From contig WQUG01000107.1 in NCBI GenBank assembly GCA_009785855.1, forward strand, positions 1-8,383: a stretch of 8,383 nucleotides of DNA, read 5' to 3'. Shown here piece after piece: positions 1 to 6,131 of the stretch. Below the pieces are notes generated by a model, which had not been told where the DNA came from, did not search any database, and saw only the letters and a list, made by a program, of their open reading frames with translations. The translations under genes and the position numbers were made by a program. Origin of the DNA: Actinomycetes bacterium. GTDB taxonomy: Bacteria; Actinomycetota; Coriobacteriia; WRKU01; WQUG01. Within the stretch, counting starts at the first letter, position 1; each line of letters begins with the position of its first letter.

Positions 1-2
1 GC

Positions 3-998
3 ATCCATGGTTCCAGCACCTCTCAGTACTGGGGCATGAACGCCTACATGCTGGGCGGCGTCAACGATGGGATGATCGCGACTGAGCTTCCGTATCAGGA
101 CGCTCGCGCGACGGATACCACTCAGGCCTTCACGAATTCGTCACTGACGGCAGGACTCACCTGGTTCCGCACGGGTACGACCGTCAACACCGCCATCGGC
201 GCTGTTCCCACTGGTCTGACCGCTGCTACCTATGCAGCGGCCCGTTCGCTGCTGACCGGCTGGACCTGCTCGCGCGCAGGTTGCCACGTCAACTCAGTGT
301 TCGGCAACATCACCTGGGGCCAGACCTATGCTCGTCGTCAGGGAGCTACTTCCGGCAGCGATACGACTTCTCCGATGATGATGACCACGGGTCACAGCTC
401 GGCTCCGGGCGCCGGCAACAACCATGCTGACAGCACCTGCGGCCCCTGCCATCCGGGTAACCCCTCGGGCGGTTATCGTCTGCAGGCATACAACCTTGCT
501 GCCAATGGCGCCTCTCGTGCCTATGGCTGCGACCAGTGCCACGACGCGGTCGGCGTTGCCACCAACTCGACGGCCTTCCCGCATGGTAACCGCGGAATCC
601 AGATGTATCAGTGGGCCTGCCAGACAGGCCCGGGCACCTCAGCCTACGCTGCTCCGACGACCGTCTTGGCTGCGTCCGGTAATATCTGGATGTATCAGTC
701 CAATATCGCCCAGACCGGCACCGGCAACACCAATACCACGATGGTCGACGCGACCTGGAATCTGACCCAGGGCGCAACCCAGGGCAAGAACGCGACTCTT
801 GGAGCCGCGGAGGCTGGTATGATCGTTGACGGCTCCTGCCTCAAGTGTCATGTTCCGGTCGATGCGGCGAGCAAAGCTGCTTATGGTGTGACGACGCTTA
901 ACGCGTATCATCACTCCGTGCCAGCTACCTGGCCGACGGACATCAACCAGATGAATCCCTATAGCGGATCCACCGTCTGGATGTATCTCTGGAAGTAA
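3..998 (+). CDS. Multihaem c-type cytochrome, C-terminal part (5' truncated)
   Basis: The frame is open to the left edge of the window (visible residues before the ATG at 36 read IHGSSTSQYWG), so this is the C-terminal part of a longer protein, and the ATG at 36 is probably internal. Covalent haem sites are visible: a CX4CH (C-SRAG-CH) at 267-287, and CXXCH sites CGPCH at 438-452, CDQCH at 528-542 and CLKCH at 837-851. Single histidines elsewhere (TTGHS, NNHAD, FPHGN, YHHS) could be distal haem ligands. One extra cysteine (WACQTG) is outside any haem motif. The chain is rich in Gly, Ala, Thr, Ser and Asn with few charges, typical of exported surface cytochromes. It has no LPXTG motif or C-terminal membrane helix and ends in VWMYLWK. 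Its expected role is electron transfer outside the membrane. The total haem number, signal peptide and exact family cannot be seen here. A terminator follows directly, so it is probably the last gene of its transcript. Confidence 0.88.
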   Translation: MHGSSTSQYWGMNAYMLGGVNDGMIATELPYQDARATDTTQAFTNSSLTAGLTWFRTGTTVNTAIGAVPTGLTAATYAAARSLLTGWTCSRAGCHVNSVFGNITWGQTYARRQGATSGSDTTSPMMMTTGHSSAPGAGNNHADSTCGPCHPGNPSGGYRLQAYNLAANGASRAYGCDQCHDAVGVATNSTAFPHGNRGIQMYQWACQTGPGTSAYAAPTTVLAASGNIWMYQSNIAQTGTGNTNTTMVDATWNLTQGATQGKNATLGAAEAGMIVDGSCLKCHVPVDAASKAAYGVTTLNAYHHSVPATWPTDINQMNPYSGSTVWMYLWK

Positions 999-1037
999 GC
1001 CCGGAAAGGGATTCCACAGGTCAGCGTACCTGACATC

Positions 1038-1063
1038 GGAGCGGCCCCGAAAGGGGCCGCTCC
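1038..1063 (+). terminator. Hairpin terminator after the cytochrome gene
   Basis: A perfect 11-bp stem (GGAGCGGCCCC, 1038-1048, pairing with 1053-1063) closes a GAAA tetraloop (1049-1052), 39 nt after the cytochrome stop codon. The following bases (TTCGTAG) hold only a weak T tract. This is therefore a GC-strong, U-poor intrinsic terminator, or a 3'-end stabilising hairpin. It separates the cytochrome transcript from the downstream operon. Confidence 0.75.
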
Positions 1064-1078
1064 TTCGTAGGAACCGGG

Positions 1079-1140
1079 GGGAGCCAGGGGGACAGGCACC
1101 GTGGTCCCGTGGGACCACGGTGCCTGTCCCCCTGGCTCCC
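1079..1140. repeat. 62-bp near-perfect palindrome, REP/MITE-like element
   Basis: Two 30-nt arms (1079-1108 and 1111-1140) are exact reverse complements separated only by GT. Each arm contains the core GGGGACAGGCACC (1088-1100, with its complement at 1119-1131). The stem is far longer than a normal terminator and there is no T tract after it. It sits in an intergenic gap, just after a separate terminator and just before a promoter-like -10. That is the usual location of repetitive extragenic palindromes mobilised by IS200/IS605-related REP-associated tyrosine transposases. No second copy was noticed in this window, so assignment to a genomic repeat family is inference. Confidence 0.7.
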
Positions 1141-1152
1141 TGTCACATGCGC

Positions 1153-1158
1153 TATACT
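1153..1158 (+). promoter_or_regulatory. Candidate -10 element (TATACT) for the seven-gene operon
   Basis: TATACT matches the sigma-70 type -10 consensus at 5 of 6 positions and stands out in GC-rich sequence. Transcription would start near 1165, giving a leader of about 29 nt before the ATG at 1194. The expected -35 position (about 1130-1135) lies inside the right arm of the 62-bp palindrome and does not resemble TTGACA. The promoter may be activator-dependent, weak, or changed by insertion of the palindrome. Confidence 0.45.
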
Positions 1159-1182
1159 GGATGATGCACGAAATCCTGTCAT

Positions 1183-1188
1183 AAGGAG
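1183..1188 (+). promoter_or_regulatory. Ribosome binding site AAGGAG for the acidic-tail membrane protein
   Basis: AAGGAG lies 5 nt before the ATG at 1194 and fixes that start. The ATG is followed directly by a signal-peptide-like N-terminus. Confidence 0.8.
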
Positions 1189-1193
1189 TACCC

Positions 1194-2090
1194 ATGACCG
1201 TCAAAACGATCTCGTCCCGTCTGGTCGCTGCGCTCTTCGTTGCAGCGCTGTGTGTCAGTACGCTGGCGCCTGCTGCCGCGCCCGCAGCAACTCCCGTTAC
1301 AGCCGTCGATAAGATGCAGGTGGTCATCAGCCTTGAGGGCACCTCAACGACCGCGCTGAGCATGACCGTCAATGTGCCGGGCACGGCCGCCCTGCCGGCG
1401 ACGGTCGAATTCAACCTGCCGGGTGGCTTCAAGCTCATGGACGCGGGGGAGTACAAGGACAGTCCGACGCAGCCGACGGTCAAGACCAAGCCCCGTCTTG
1501 TCTCGACCGATGCGGCGAAAGCCCTGTCGCTGTATTCGATGACCCTGACGAAGGAGCACAACTTCTTCGTCGCTGCGGCCATGCCGGTGAGCATCTACAA
1601 CGCCTCTGCCATGGGCGGCGGGGGTGTCCCTCTTGCACTCTTCTCTGTTACCGCAGCGACCGACATCACGGATCTGGCCATCGCCATCGCTCCTCCTGCG
1701 GCCAACATGGTCGGCGCGGGTGGCAACTCCATGCAGACCTTCGACGCGGGTAACAACATCAAACTCTACGGTCAGAGCTTCAAGAACGTGAAGGCGGGGG
1801 AGACCAAGACCGTTCAGGTCGCCTTCGCGACCGATACCCAGGCCAAACAGGGTCAGGACGCTGCGAAGAAGGCTCAGGCCGCCGATGGCTTCTTCTCCCA
1901 GCCGATCGTCTGGGTGCTGGCTGCGGTGCTCGTCATCGTGATCGTCATCCTGATCTTCGTGCTCATGCGCCAACGCCGGGGCATGACCGTTGAAGACGAG
2001 GACTTCGACGAGGACCTCGACGAGGACTTCGACGAAGACGCCGACGAGGACGCCGATGAAGACATCGACGCTGACGCAAGCGGTTCTTAA
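1194..2090 (+). CDS. Exported membrane-anchored protein with cytoplasmic acidic repeat tail
   Basis: This 298-residue protein belongs to no family I recognise. Residues 1-32 form a signal peptide: basic MTVKTISSR, a hydrophobic core, then an Ala/Pro-rich region with several possible AxA cleavage sites. Residues 36-215 are a beta-rich, Ala/Thr/Val-rich domain without cysteines, predicted outside the membrane. A Gln/Ala/Lys linker (215-230) leads to a transmembrane helix at about 237-258, followed by basic RQRR. By the positive-inside rule this puts the C-terminus in the cytoplasm. The tail (267-295) is a run of D-E-D-[FLAI] tetrapeptides. The overall layout resembles a single-pass surface protein or a C-terminally anchored adaptor. 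It is the first gene of the overlapping set and shares its last 35 nt with the TPR gene. Its position behind a multihaem cytochrome and before the TPR and beta-propeller genes suggests a shared extracytoplasmic complex, which is inference. Confidence 0.85.
   Translation: MTVKTISSRLVAALFVAALCVSTLAPAAAPAATPVTAVDKMQVVISLEGTSTTALSMTVNVPGTAALPATVEFNLPGGFKLMDAGEYKDSPTQPTVKTKPRLVSTDAAKALSLYSMTLTKEHNFFVAAAMPVSIYNASAMGGGGVPLALFSVTAATDITDLAIAIAPPAANMVGAGGNSMQTFDAGNNIKLYGQSFKNVKAGETKTVQVAFATDTQAKQGQDAAKKAQAADGFFSQPIVWVLAAVLVIVIVILIFVLMRQRRGMTVEDEDFDEDLDEDFDEDADEDADEDIDADASGS
1995..2078 (+). repeat. Seven 12-bp tandem repeats coding the acidic tail
   Basis: Seven in-frame 12-nt units (GACGAGGACnnC type) begin at 1995, 2007, 2019, 2031, 2043, 2055 and 2067. 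They encode DEDF, DEDL, DEDF, DEDA, DEDA, DEDI and DADA. Units 5 and 6 also contain the ribosome binding site and start codon of the next gene. Such arrays may gain or lose units by slippage without breaking the upstream frame. Confidence 0.85.
2046..2050 (+). promoter_or_regulatory. Ribosome binding site GAGGA deciding the TPR gene start
   Basis: GAGGA ends 5 nt before the ATG at 2056. The same frame has an earlier ATG at 1990, which would add an unnatural (TRTS)n-like stretch that is only the out-of-frame reading of the acidic repeats. The 2056 start is therefore preferred. Confidence 0.65.
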
Positions 2091-2817
2091 ACTTGGGCGT
2101 GGGCAGCGTCGCGCTGCCCTTGCGCTCACTGTCGGGCTGGTGGTGTTGTTAGCTGCGACGATCGTCGCCGTGGTGTTGGTCAACACGGGACGCCTGCGGC
2201 CCACACCGACCAACCGCCTCCAGAGCGACTATCTGCGCGCCCAGGACCGCGAGTCTGCGGCGCTGCGTGCGGCGAAGTCCGCCGGGCGCCCGGCCGCGAC
2301 CGATCCCGCCGTCATCTCTGCGCGCGCAGACCTGGTCCTGATCGAGATCCAGGCCGGGCAGAAGAGCGCGGCGCTCTCCCGCGCGCGGGGGCTCTCACGG
2401 GCGGCTCCCTCAAGCGCCCAGGCCCGCTCTGCCTATGCGGCGGCGCTCGTAGCTTCCGGCGATACGCAGGCGGCCTTGCCGCAGTTCGCCACGGCGCTTC
2501 GTCTGCTGAAGTCCGGTGACCCGGAGCTTCAACGCTCCATTCTGATCTCTTATGCGGACGCCCTGGTCAGCGATCGTCAGCCAGAGAAGGCCTATGCCCA
2601 GCTCAGGCAGGCGGCCGCGATCGTGCCCGCCTCAGCCGACCTCTATGTGCGCGCGGCGGTCCTGGCGACGCGTTCCCAGGACTTCAAGAACGCTGCGGCA
2701 GACTATCTGTCGGCCCTGACCTATGATCCGGGCAACTCCGCTGCGAAGTCGGGTCTGGCCACGCTGGAGCGCGACCATCCGGCTGCCGTCGCGGCGGCTC
2801 GCAAGGAAGCCCTATGA
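2056..2817 (+). CDS. Membrane-anchored tetratricopeptide-repeat (TPR) protein
   Basis: This protein has 253 residues from the ATG at 2056, which lies inside the last part of the preceding gene (35-nt overlap). A short basic N-terminus (LGRGQRR) precedes one transmembrane helix at about 20-43, so the remainder should lie outside the membrane. Residues about 86-235 are helical TPR-like repeats of roughly 34 residues (near 86-118, 121-153, 160-192 and 193-226). Typical TPR positions are visible, for example in AAALVASGDTQAALPQFATA and in AAADYLSALTYDPGNSAAK. TPR domains act as protein-protein scaffolds, and extracytoplasmic ones such as NrfG/CcmI help cytochrome c maturation. This protein is not assignable to those families by sequence here. 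Its stop overlaps the start of the beta-propeller gene (ATGA, 2814-2817), which implies coupled translation. The TPR fold is well supported; the role as a cytochrome assembly partner is inference from context. Confidence 0.82.
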   Translation: MKTSTLTQAVLKLGRGQRRAALALTVGLVVLLAATIVAVVLVNTGRLRPTPTNRLQSDYLRAQDRESAALRAAKSAGRPAATDPAVISARADLVLIEIQAGQKSAALSRARGLSRAAPSSAQARSAYAAALVASGDTQAALPQFATALRLLKSGDPELQRSILISYADALVSDRQPEKAYAQLRQAAAIVPASADLYVRAAVLATRSQDFKNAAADYLSALTYDPGNSAAKSGLATLERDHPAAVAAARKEAL

Positions 2818-4349
2818 TCACGGTCTTTCCCGCAGACGTCACGCGCCGTCGTATCACCTGGCTTTTGGTGGTCATCCTGGGCGCGCTCGTCGCCGGTGCG
2901 GTGCTGCTTGCGACCTATATCTACCAGACGGCCCGTCCGCCGGTCTTCTCTGCGGCGCCTCCGGTGGCGACCGATCGTTTCGTTCGTTCGCTCTACTCCG
3001 CCGGTGGCGTCGACTTGTCGCTTCCCAACGACGTCGCGGTCGCTGCTAACGGGGACCTGTACGTCGCTGACACCGGCAACGCGCGCATCGTGGTCTTCGA
3101 CCGGGCGGGGAAGTTCCTGCGGCAGTTCGGTGGCATCGTCTCTCCGACATCGATCGCAGTCGGCCCGGATCGCGTCTATATCATCGACTCCGCGATGAAG
3201 CGCCTGGTGATCTATTCTCTTGACGGAAAACTCGACAAGCAGGTCACCTTCAAGGAGGAGGCGCCGATCGGGGTGAGCTACACGGCGCTGCGTCCCCGGG
3301 AGGGGCGCGTCGTCGTGACGACCAAGTCCGGGGTCGCGATCGGCGACATCGATGGCAACTTCAGCTTCGCCTGGATCCACTGGGGGAGCGCGCCCACCCA
3401 GATGGACAACCCGGCGCTGGCGCTGTTGACCTTCTCTGACGAGGCGACCTCGACGTTGTATGTCTGCGACACCCTGAACTATCGCGTCCAGGCGCTGACG
3501 GGTATCGAGACCTCGCCGACGGTGAAGTGGGTCTACGGCGCTCCTCTGCCCCCCGCAGAAGCGCTGCGCAGCGCCGGTGCTTCGCGCAAGTTCGGTCTGC
3601 CGTCAGGGATGGCCCTTCTGGGCGATGGTGAACTGGTCGTGGTCGACGGCCTTTCCAGCGAGCTCGTGGTGCTCAACGCCCGGACCGGCGCATACGAGCG
3701 CACGATCTCCGGGATGGGAAGCGCAGACGGTCAGCTCTACTTCCCGCTCGGGGTCGCCGCGGGCCGGGGAGAGATCTTCGTGGCGGACAAGTACAACGAC
3801 CGCATCACGGTGTTGCGCGCCGCGGCCAGTCCGAAGCCAGCTCCGAAGCCGAGAGCGACGTCGCGCTTCAACCCGCTCTGGCTGCTGATCGTCCCCGGCC
3901 TGCTGATCGCCGGCGCGCTCGTCCGCCTGCTCCTGATACGGCGGCCGCGCTATACCCTTGACGCGGACTTCATCGAGGCGCTCGCCGATGATCCGGACGC
4001 AGGGGCGCTGCTTATCACGCTGCGGCGCGTGCAGATCCCGCTCCAGATCGAGCCGCTTGCTCTGCGAAGTCTGCCCGCTGGGCTGAGGCTCATAAGCTGC
4101 GTGGCAGCTGAGGCGTCAGTCGCAGCGTTCTGTGACAAGGATCCTGAGCTTGACGAGCTGGCGGCGGCTGCGCTTGTGGTCGCCGCGCGCGGGCGGGTCC
4201 GGGACTACTTCCTGGTCGGAGATGAGCGGGCGCGGACTTTAGCGCAGGAGACGCGCTGCCAGGTGATCACGCCAGAAGACTTCCTGGAGCAGGCAGGCAA
4301 CACTGATACACACAAGGAGGACGCCGATGCCGGGTCAGACGATAGCTGA
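2814..4349 (+). CDS. NHL-type beta-propeller membrane protein with C-terminal PIN-like domain
   Basis: This protein has 511 residues. RRR at 11-13 precedes transmembrane helix 1 (about 14-36). Residues 55-336 form an extracytoplasmic NHL/six-bladed propeller. The clearest blades are PNDVAVAANGDLYVADTGNA (71-90) with RIVVFD following, PTSIAV...VYIIDS (111-126), TLYVCDTLNYRVQAL (214-228), LPSGMAL...LVVVDG (262-279) and FPLGVAAGRGEIFVADKYND (310-329). A Pro/Lys linker (340-352) is followed by transmembrane helix 2 (about 354-376) and basic IRRPR, so the C-terminus is cytoplasmic. Residues 378-492 resemble a PIN-like fold: YTLDADFIEAL at the start and FLVGDERARTLA...VITPEDFL at the end, with Asp383/385, Asp447 and Asp470 as possible acidic-site residues. 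NHL propellers mediate protein contacts, and propeller genes are known beside extracellular cytochromes of Geobacter. The last 23 nt overlap the aconitase-type gene and encode an acidic tail. Propeller confidence is high; PIN-like confidence is moderate. Confidence 0.85.
   Translation: MITVFPADVTRRRITWLLVVILGALVAGAVLLATYIYQTARPPVFSAAPPVATDRFVRSLYSAGGVDLSLPNDVAVAANGDLYVADTGNARIVVFDRAGKFLRQFGGIVSPTSIAVGPDRVYIIDSAMKRLVIYSLDGKLDKQVTFKEEAPIGVSYTALRPREGRVVVTTKSGVAIGDIDGNFSFAWIHWGSAPTQMDNPALALLTFSDEATSTLYVCDTLNYRVQALTGIETSPTVKWVYGAPLPPAEALRSAGASRKFGLPSGMALLGDGELVVVDGLSSELVVLNARTGAYERTISGMGSADGQLYFPLGVAAGRGEIFVADKYNDRITVLRAAASPKPAPKPRATSRFNPLWLLIVPGLLIAGALVRLLLIRRPRYTLDADFIEALADDPDAGALLITLRRVQIPLQIEPLALRSLPAGLRLISCVAAEASVAAFCDKDPELDELAAAALVVAARGRVRDYFLVGDERARTLAQETRCQVITPEDFLEQAGNTDTHKEDADAGSDDS
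4314..4320 (+). promoter_or_regulatory. Ribosome binding site AAGGAGG for the LeuC-type gene
   Basis: A full-strength AAGGAGG lies 6 nt before the ATG at 4327, inside the coding sequence of the beta-propeller gene. It establishes the 23-nt overlap as a real start. Confidence 0.85.
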
Positions 4350-5607
4350 GAAGATATTCTCTGCACATGTGGGACGCGAGGTGTATGCCGATGAGATCGT
4401 CATCGCCGACGTCGACTTCGTGATGGGACAGGACGGGACCTCGCCACTTGCCATCAAGGCGCTTGCCGCGATGGGCCATGAGGACCGGGTCTTCGATCCC
4501 GACAAGGTCGCGCTCGTCATCGACCACTCCGCGCCGAGTCCCCTTGAGGGGGTCAGCGCCCTGCACCAGCAGATGCGCGCCTTTGCCCGCGCGAGCGGCG
4601 CGCGACTCTTCGACGTGGGTCGCGGGGTCTGCCACCAGCTCCTGCCCGAGCAGGGACTGGTCGTGCCGGGAGACCTGGTGGTCGGCTGCGACTCGCATAC
4701 CTGCACCTACGGGGCCCTGGGCGCCTTCTCGACCGGCGTGGGCTCGACCGACGGCGCCGCCGCCATGGCCACCGGCAAGCTCTGGTTCAAGGTCCCGCGC
4801 ACGATCAGGGTCCTGCTGACCGGCGAGCTGCCGGCAGGGGTCTTCGCCAAGGACCTCATCTTACATCTTGCGGGGCTGATCGGGGCCGACGGAGCGACCT
4901 ATGAGGCGCTTGAGTTCGCAGGTCCGGTCATCGACGCGCTGTCGGTGGAGGCGCGCATGACCATCTGCAACATGGCCATCGAGGTCGGCGCCAAAGCGGG
5001 GCTCATCGCACCCGACGAGAAAACGCTCGCCTGGGTCGCGGCACACGCGGATCGCGAGCCGCGTCCGGCAGTTCCGGACAGCGATGCGGTCTACGAGCGC
5101 GTCATCGAGATCGACGTCTCAGACCTTGCTCCCCAGATCGCGTGCCCGCATGCCGTCGATAACGTGGTCGCGCTCCCGGATCTGCCCGAGACAGAGATCG
5201 CACAGGGCTTTCTGGGGACCTGCACCAACGGACGCCTCGAGGACTTCGCTGTCGCGGCCGGCATCATCGCAGGTCACAAGCTTGCTCCCGGCGTGCGTCT
5301 GATCGTGGCGCCGGCCAGCGCCGACATCTATCAAGACGCGATCGCGGCCGGCTATATCCAGACCTTCGTGGAGGCGGGCGCCTGCATCGTCACCCCCGGT
5401 TGCGGCCCCTGTGTCGGGACGCACAACGGCGTGCCCAGCGACGGAGAGAACGTCATCAGCACCGCGAACCGCAACTTCAAGGGGCGGATGGGCAACTCTC
5501 AGGCCTTCATCTACCTGGGAAGCCCCGCCACGGTCGCCGCCAGCGTGCTTGCCGGCCGCCTCACCGATCCCCGTCCGTACTTCAAGCAGGAAGGAGGCCA
5601 CTCATGA
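4327..5607 (+). CDS. Aconitase-superfamily dehydratase large subunit (LeuC/HacA/DmdA type)
   Basis: This 426-residue protein is full length for the two-subunit (archaeal-type LeuC/homoaconitase) branch. The 4Fe-4S cluster cysteines are Cys299 (FLGTCTNGRLEDF) and Cys359 and Cys362 (TPGCGPCVGTHNGV). Other family motifs are VIDHSAP (64-70), GVCHQLLPE (100-108), GCDSHTCTYGALGAF (120-134) and the substrate-phosphate/carboxylate region STANRNFKGRMG (378-389). With the small subunit it should isomerise a hydroxy-tricarboxylate or malate derivative by dehydration and rehydration in the cytoplasm. Known substrates in this branch are 3-isopropylmalate, homocitrate/homoaconitate, citrate and 2,3-dimethylmalate. 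The neighbouring dehydrogenase is isocitrate-type and no leuA or leuB is visible, so an aconitase role is plausible. Sequence alone does not settle the substrate, so I give no gene symbol. The stop overlaps the small-subunit start (ATGA, 5604-5607). Confidence 0.92.
   Translation: MPGQTIAEKIFSAHVGREVYADEIVIADVDFVMGQDGTSPLAIKALAAMGHEDRVFDPDKVALVIDHSAPSPLEGVSALHQQMRAFARASGARLFDVGRGVCHQLLPEQGLVVPGDLVVGCDSHTCTYGALGAFSTGVGSTDGAAAMATGKLWFKVPRTIRVLLTGELPAGVFAKDLILHLAGLIGADGATYEALEFAGPVIDALSVEARMTICNMAIEVGAKAGLIAPDEKTLAWVAAHADREPRPAVPDSDAVYERVIEIDVSDLAPQIACPHAVDNVVALPDLPETEIAQGFLGTCTNGRLEDFAVAAGIIAGHKLAPGVRLIVAPASADIYQDAIAAGYIQTFVEAGACIVTPGCGPCVGTHNGVPSDGENVISTANRNFKGRMGNSQAFIYLGSPATVAASVLAGRLTDPRPYFKQEGGHS
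5591..5597 (+). promoter_or_regulatory. Ribosome binding site AAGGAGG deciding the small-subunit start
   Basis: AAGGAGG lies 6 nt before the ATG at 5604. The frame stays open upstream to about 5400, but family homology (SKMCGPAFVYGDDINTD) begins at 5604, so the longer reading is discarded. Confidence 0.85.
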
Positions 5608-6131
5608 GTATCTCGAAGATGTGCGGCCCTGCCTTCGTCTATGGCGATGACATCAACACCGACTACATCATCAGCGGCAAGTACAAGTTCCAGTCCATCG
5701 ACATGGACGCCATGGCGCATCATGCGATGGAGGAGCTCGACCCTGATTACTACGACAAGCTTGCGGACGCGGGCGGCGGCTTCCTGGTCGCGGGGACTAA
5801 CTTCGGCTGTGGCAGCTCGCGCGAACAGGCGCCGCTGGTGCTGATCGGCGCGGGGACCCGGGCGGTGCTTGCCAAGAGCTTCGCGCGCATCTTCTTCCGC
5901 AACGCCATCAACACCGGGCTGCCGGTCGTGGTGTGCGACACCGATCGTATCGCAGCCGGCGACGTACTTGAGGTCGACCTGGCGACCGGAGTCGTGCATA
6001 ATAAGACAAAGGGCGAGTCTCTTCAATTCGCTCCCTTACCGCCGGTCATGACCACGCTTCTTGAGGACGGCGGTCTTGCGGCCCACATCAGGAAGCACGG
6101 GACCTTCACGTTCCAGGAAGAACAACGATGA
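5604..6131 (+). CDS. Aconitase-superfamily dehydratase small subunit (LeuD/HacB/DmdB type)
   Basis: This 175-residue protein has the usual length for the swivel-domain small subunit. Family motifs are YGDDINTDYIISGKYKF (13-29), NFGCGSSREQAP (66-77), AVLAKSFARIFFRNAINTGLP (87-107) and the C-terminal Asp/Leu-rich end of the swivel domain. It completes the active site of the large subunit encoded just upstream, with a 4-nt overlap that favours equal synthesis. The specificity loop after the second conserved segment reads YKFQ (27-30). Known methanogen enzymes have YLRT in homoaconitase and YLVY in isopropylmalate isomerase, so this loop matches neither. The substrate is therefore open, with citrate/isocitrate favoured by the nearby isocitrate dehydrogenase. 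The stop overlaps the ATG of the next gene (ATGA, 6128-6131). Confidence 0.92.
   Translation: MSISKMCGPAFVYGDDINTDYIISGKYKFQSIDMDAMAHHAMEELDPDYYDKLADAGGGFLVAGTNFGCGSSREQAPLVLIGAGTRAVLAKSFARIFFRNAINTGLPVVVCDTDRIAAGDVLEVDLATGVVHNKTKGESLQFAPLPPVMTTLLEDGGLAAHIRKHGTFTFQEEQR

Noticed and set aside
1079..1140. The long palindrome as the main intrinsic terminator of the cytochrome gene
   Set aside because: A better-sized hairpin (1038-1063) already lies closer to the stop codon, and no T tract follows the long palindrome. It may still block transcription as a side effect.
1990..2055. An N-terminal extension of the TPR protein reading as Thr/Arg/Ser repeats
   Set aside because: It is the out-of-frame translation of the acidic repeat. 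The ATG at 2056 has a well-spaced GAGGA and begins a normal membrane-anchor N-terminus.
1995..2078. The 12-bp tandem repeats as a CRISPR-like or regulatory iteron array
   Set aside because: The units are contiguous, in frame, vary at synonymous and hydrophobic-codon positions, and encode a regular acidic tail.
1344..2213. A 289-codon minus-strand open frame containing a VFVEVLVEVLVEVL repeat
   Set aside because: The repeat is only the reverse reading of the DED tandem repeat, and the plus-strand protein has a signal peptide, a membrane helix and a good ribosome binding site.
5400..5603. A long N-terminal extension of the dehydratase small subunit
   Set aside because: It overlaps the Fe-S region of the large subunit in another frame, is Arg/Gln/His-rich, and family homology with a strong ribosome binding site starts at 5604.
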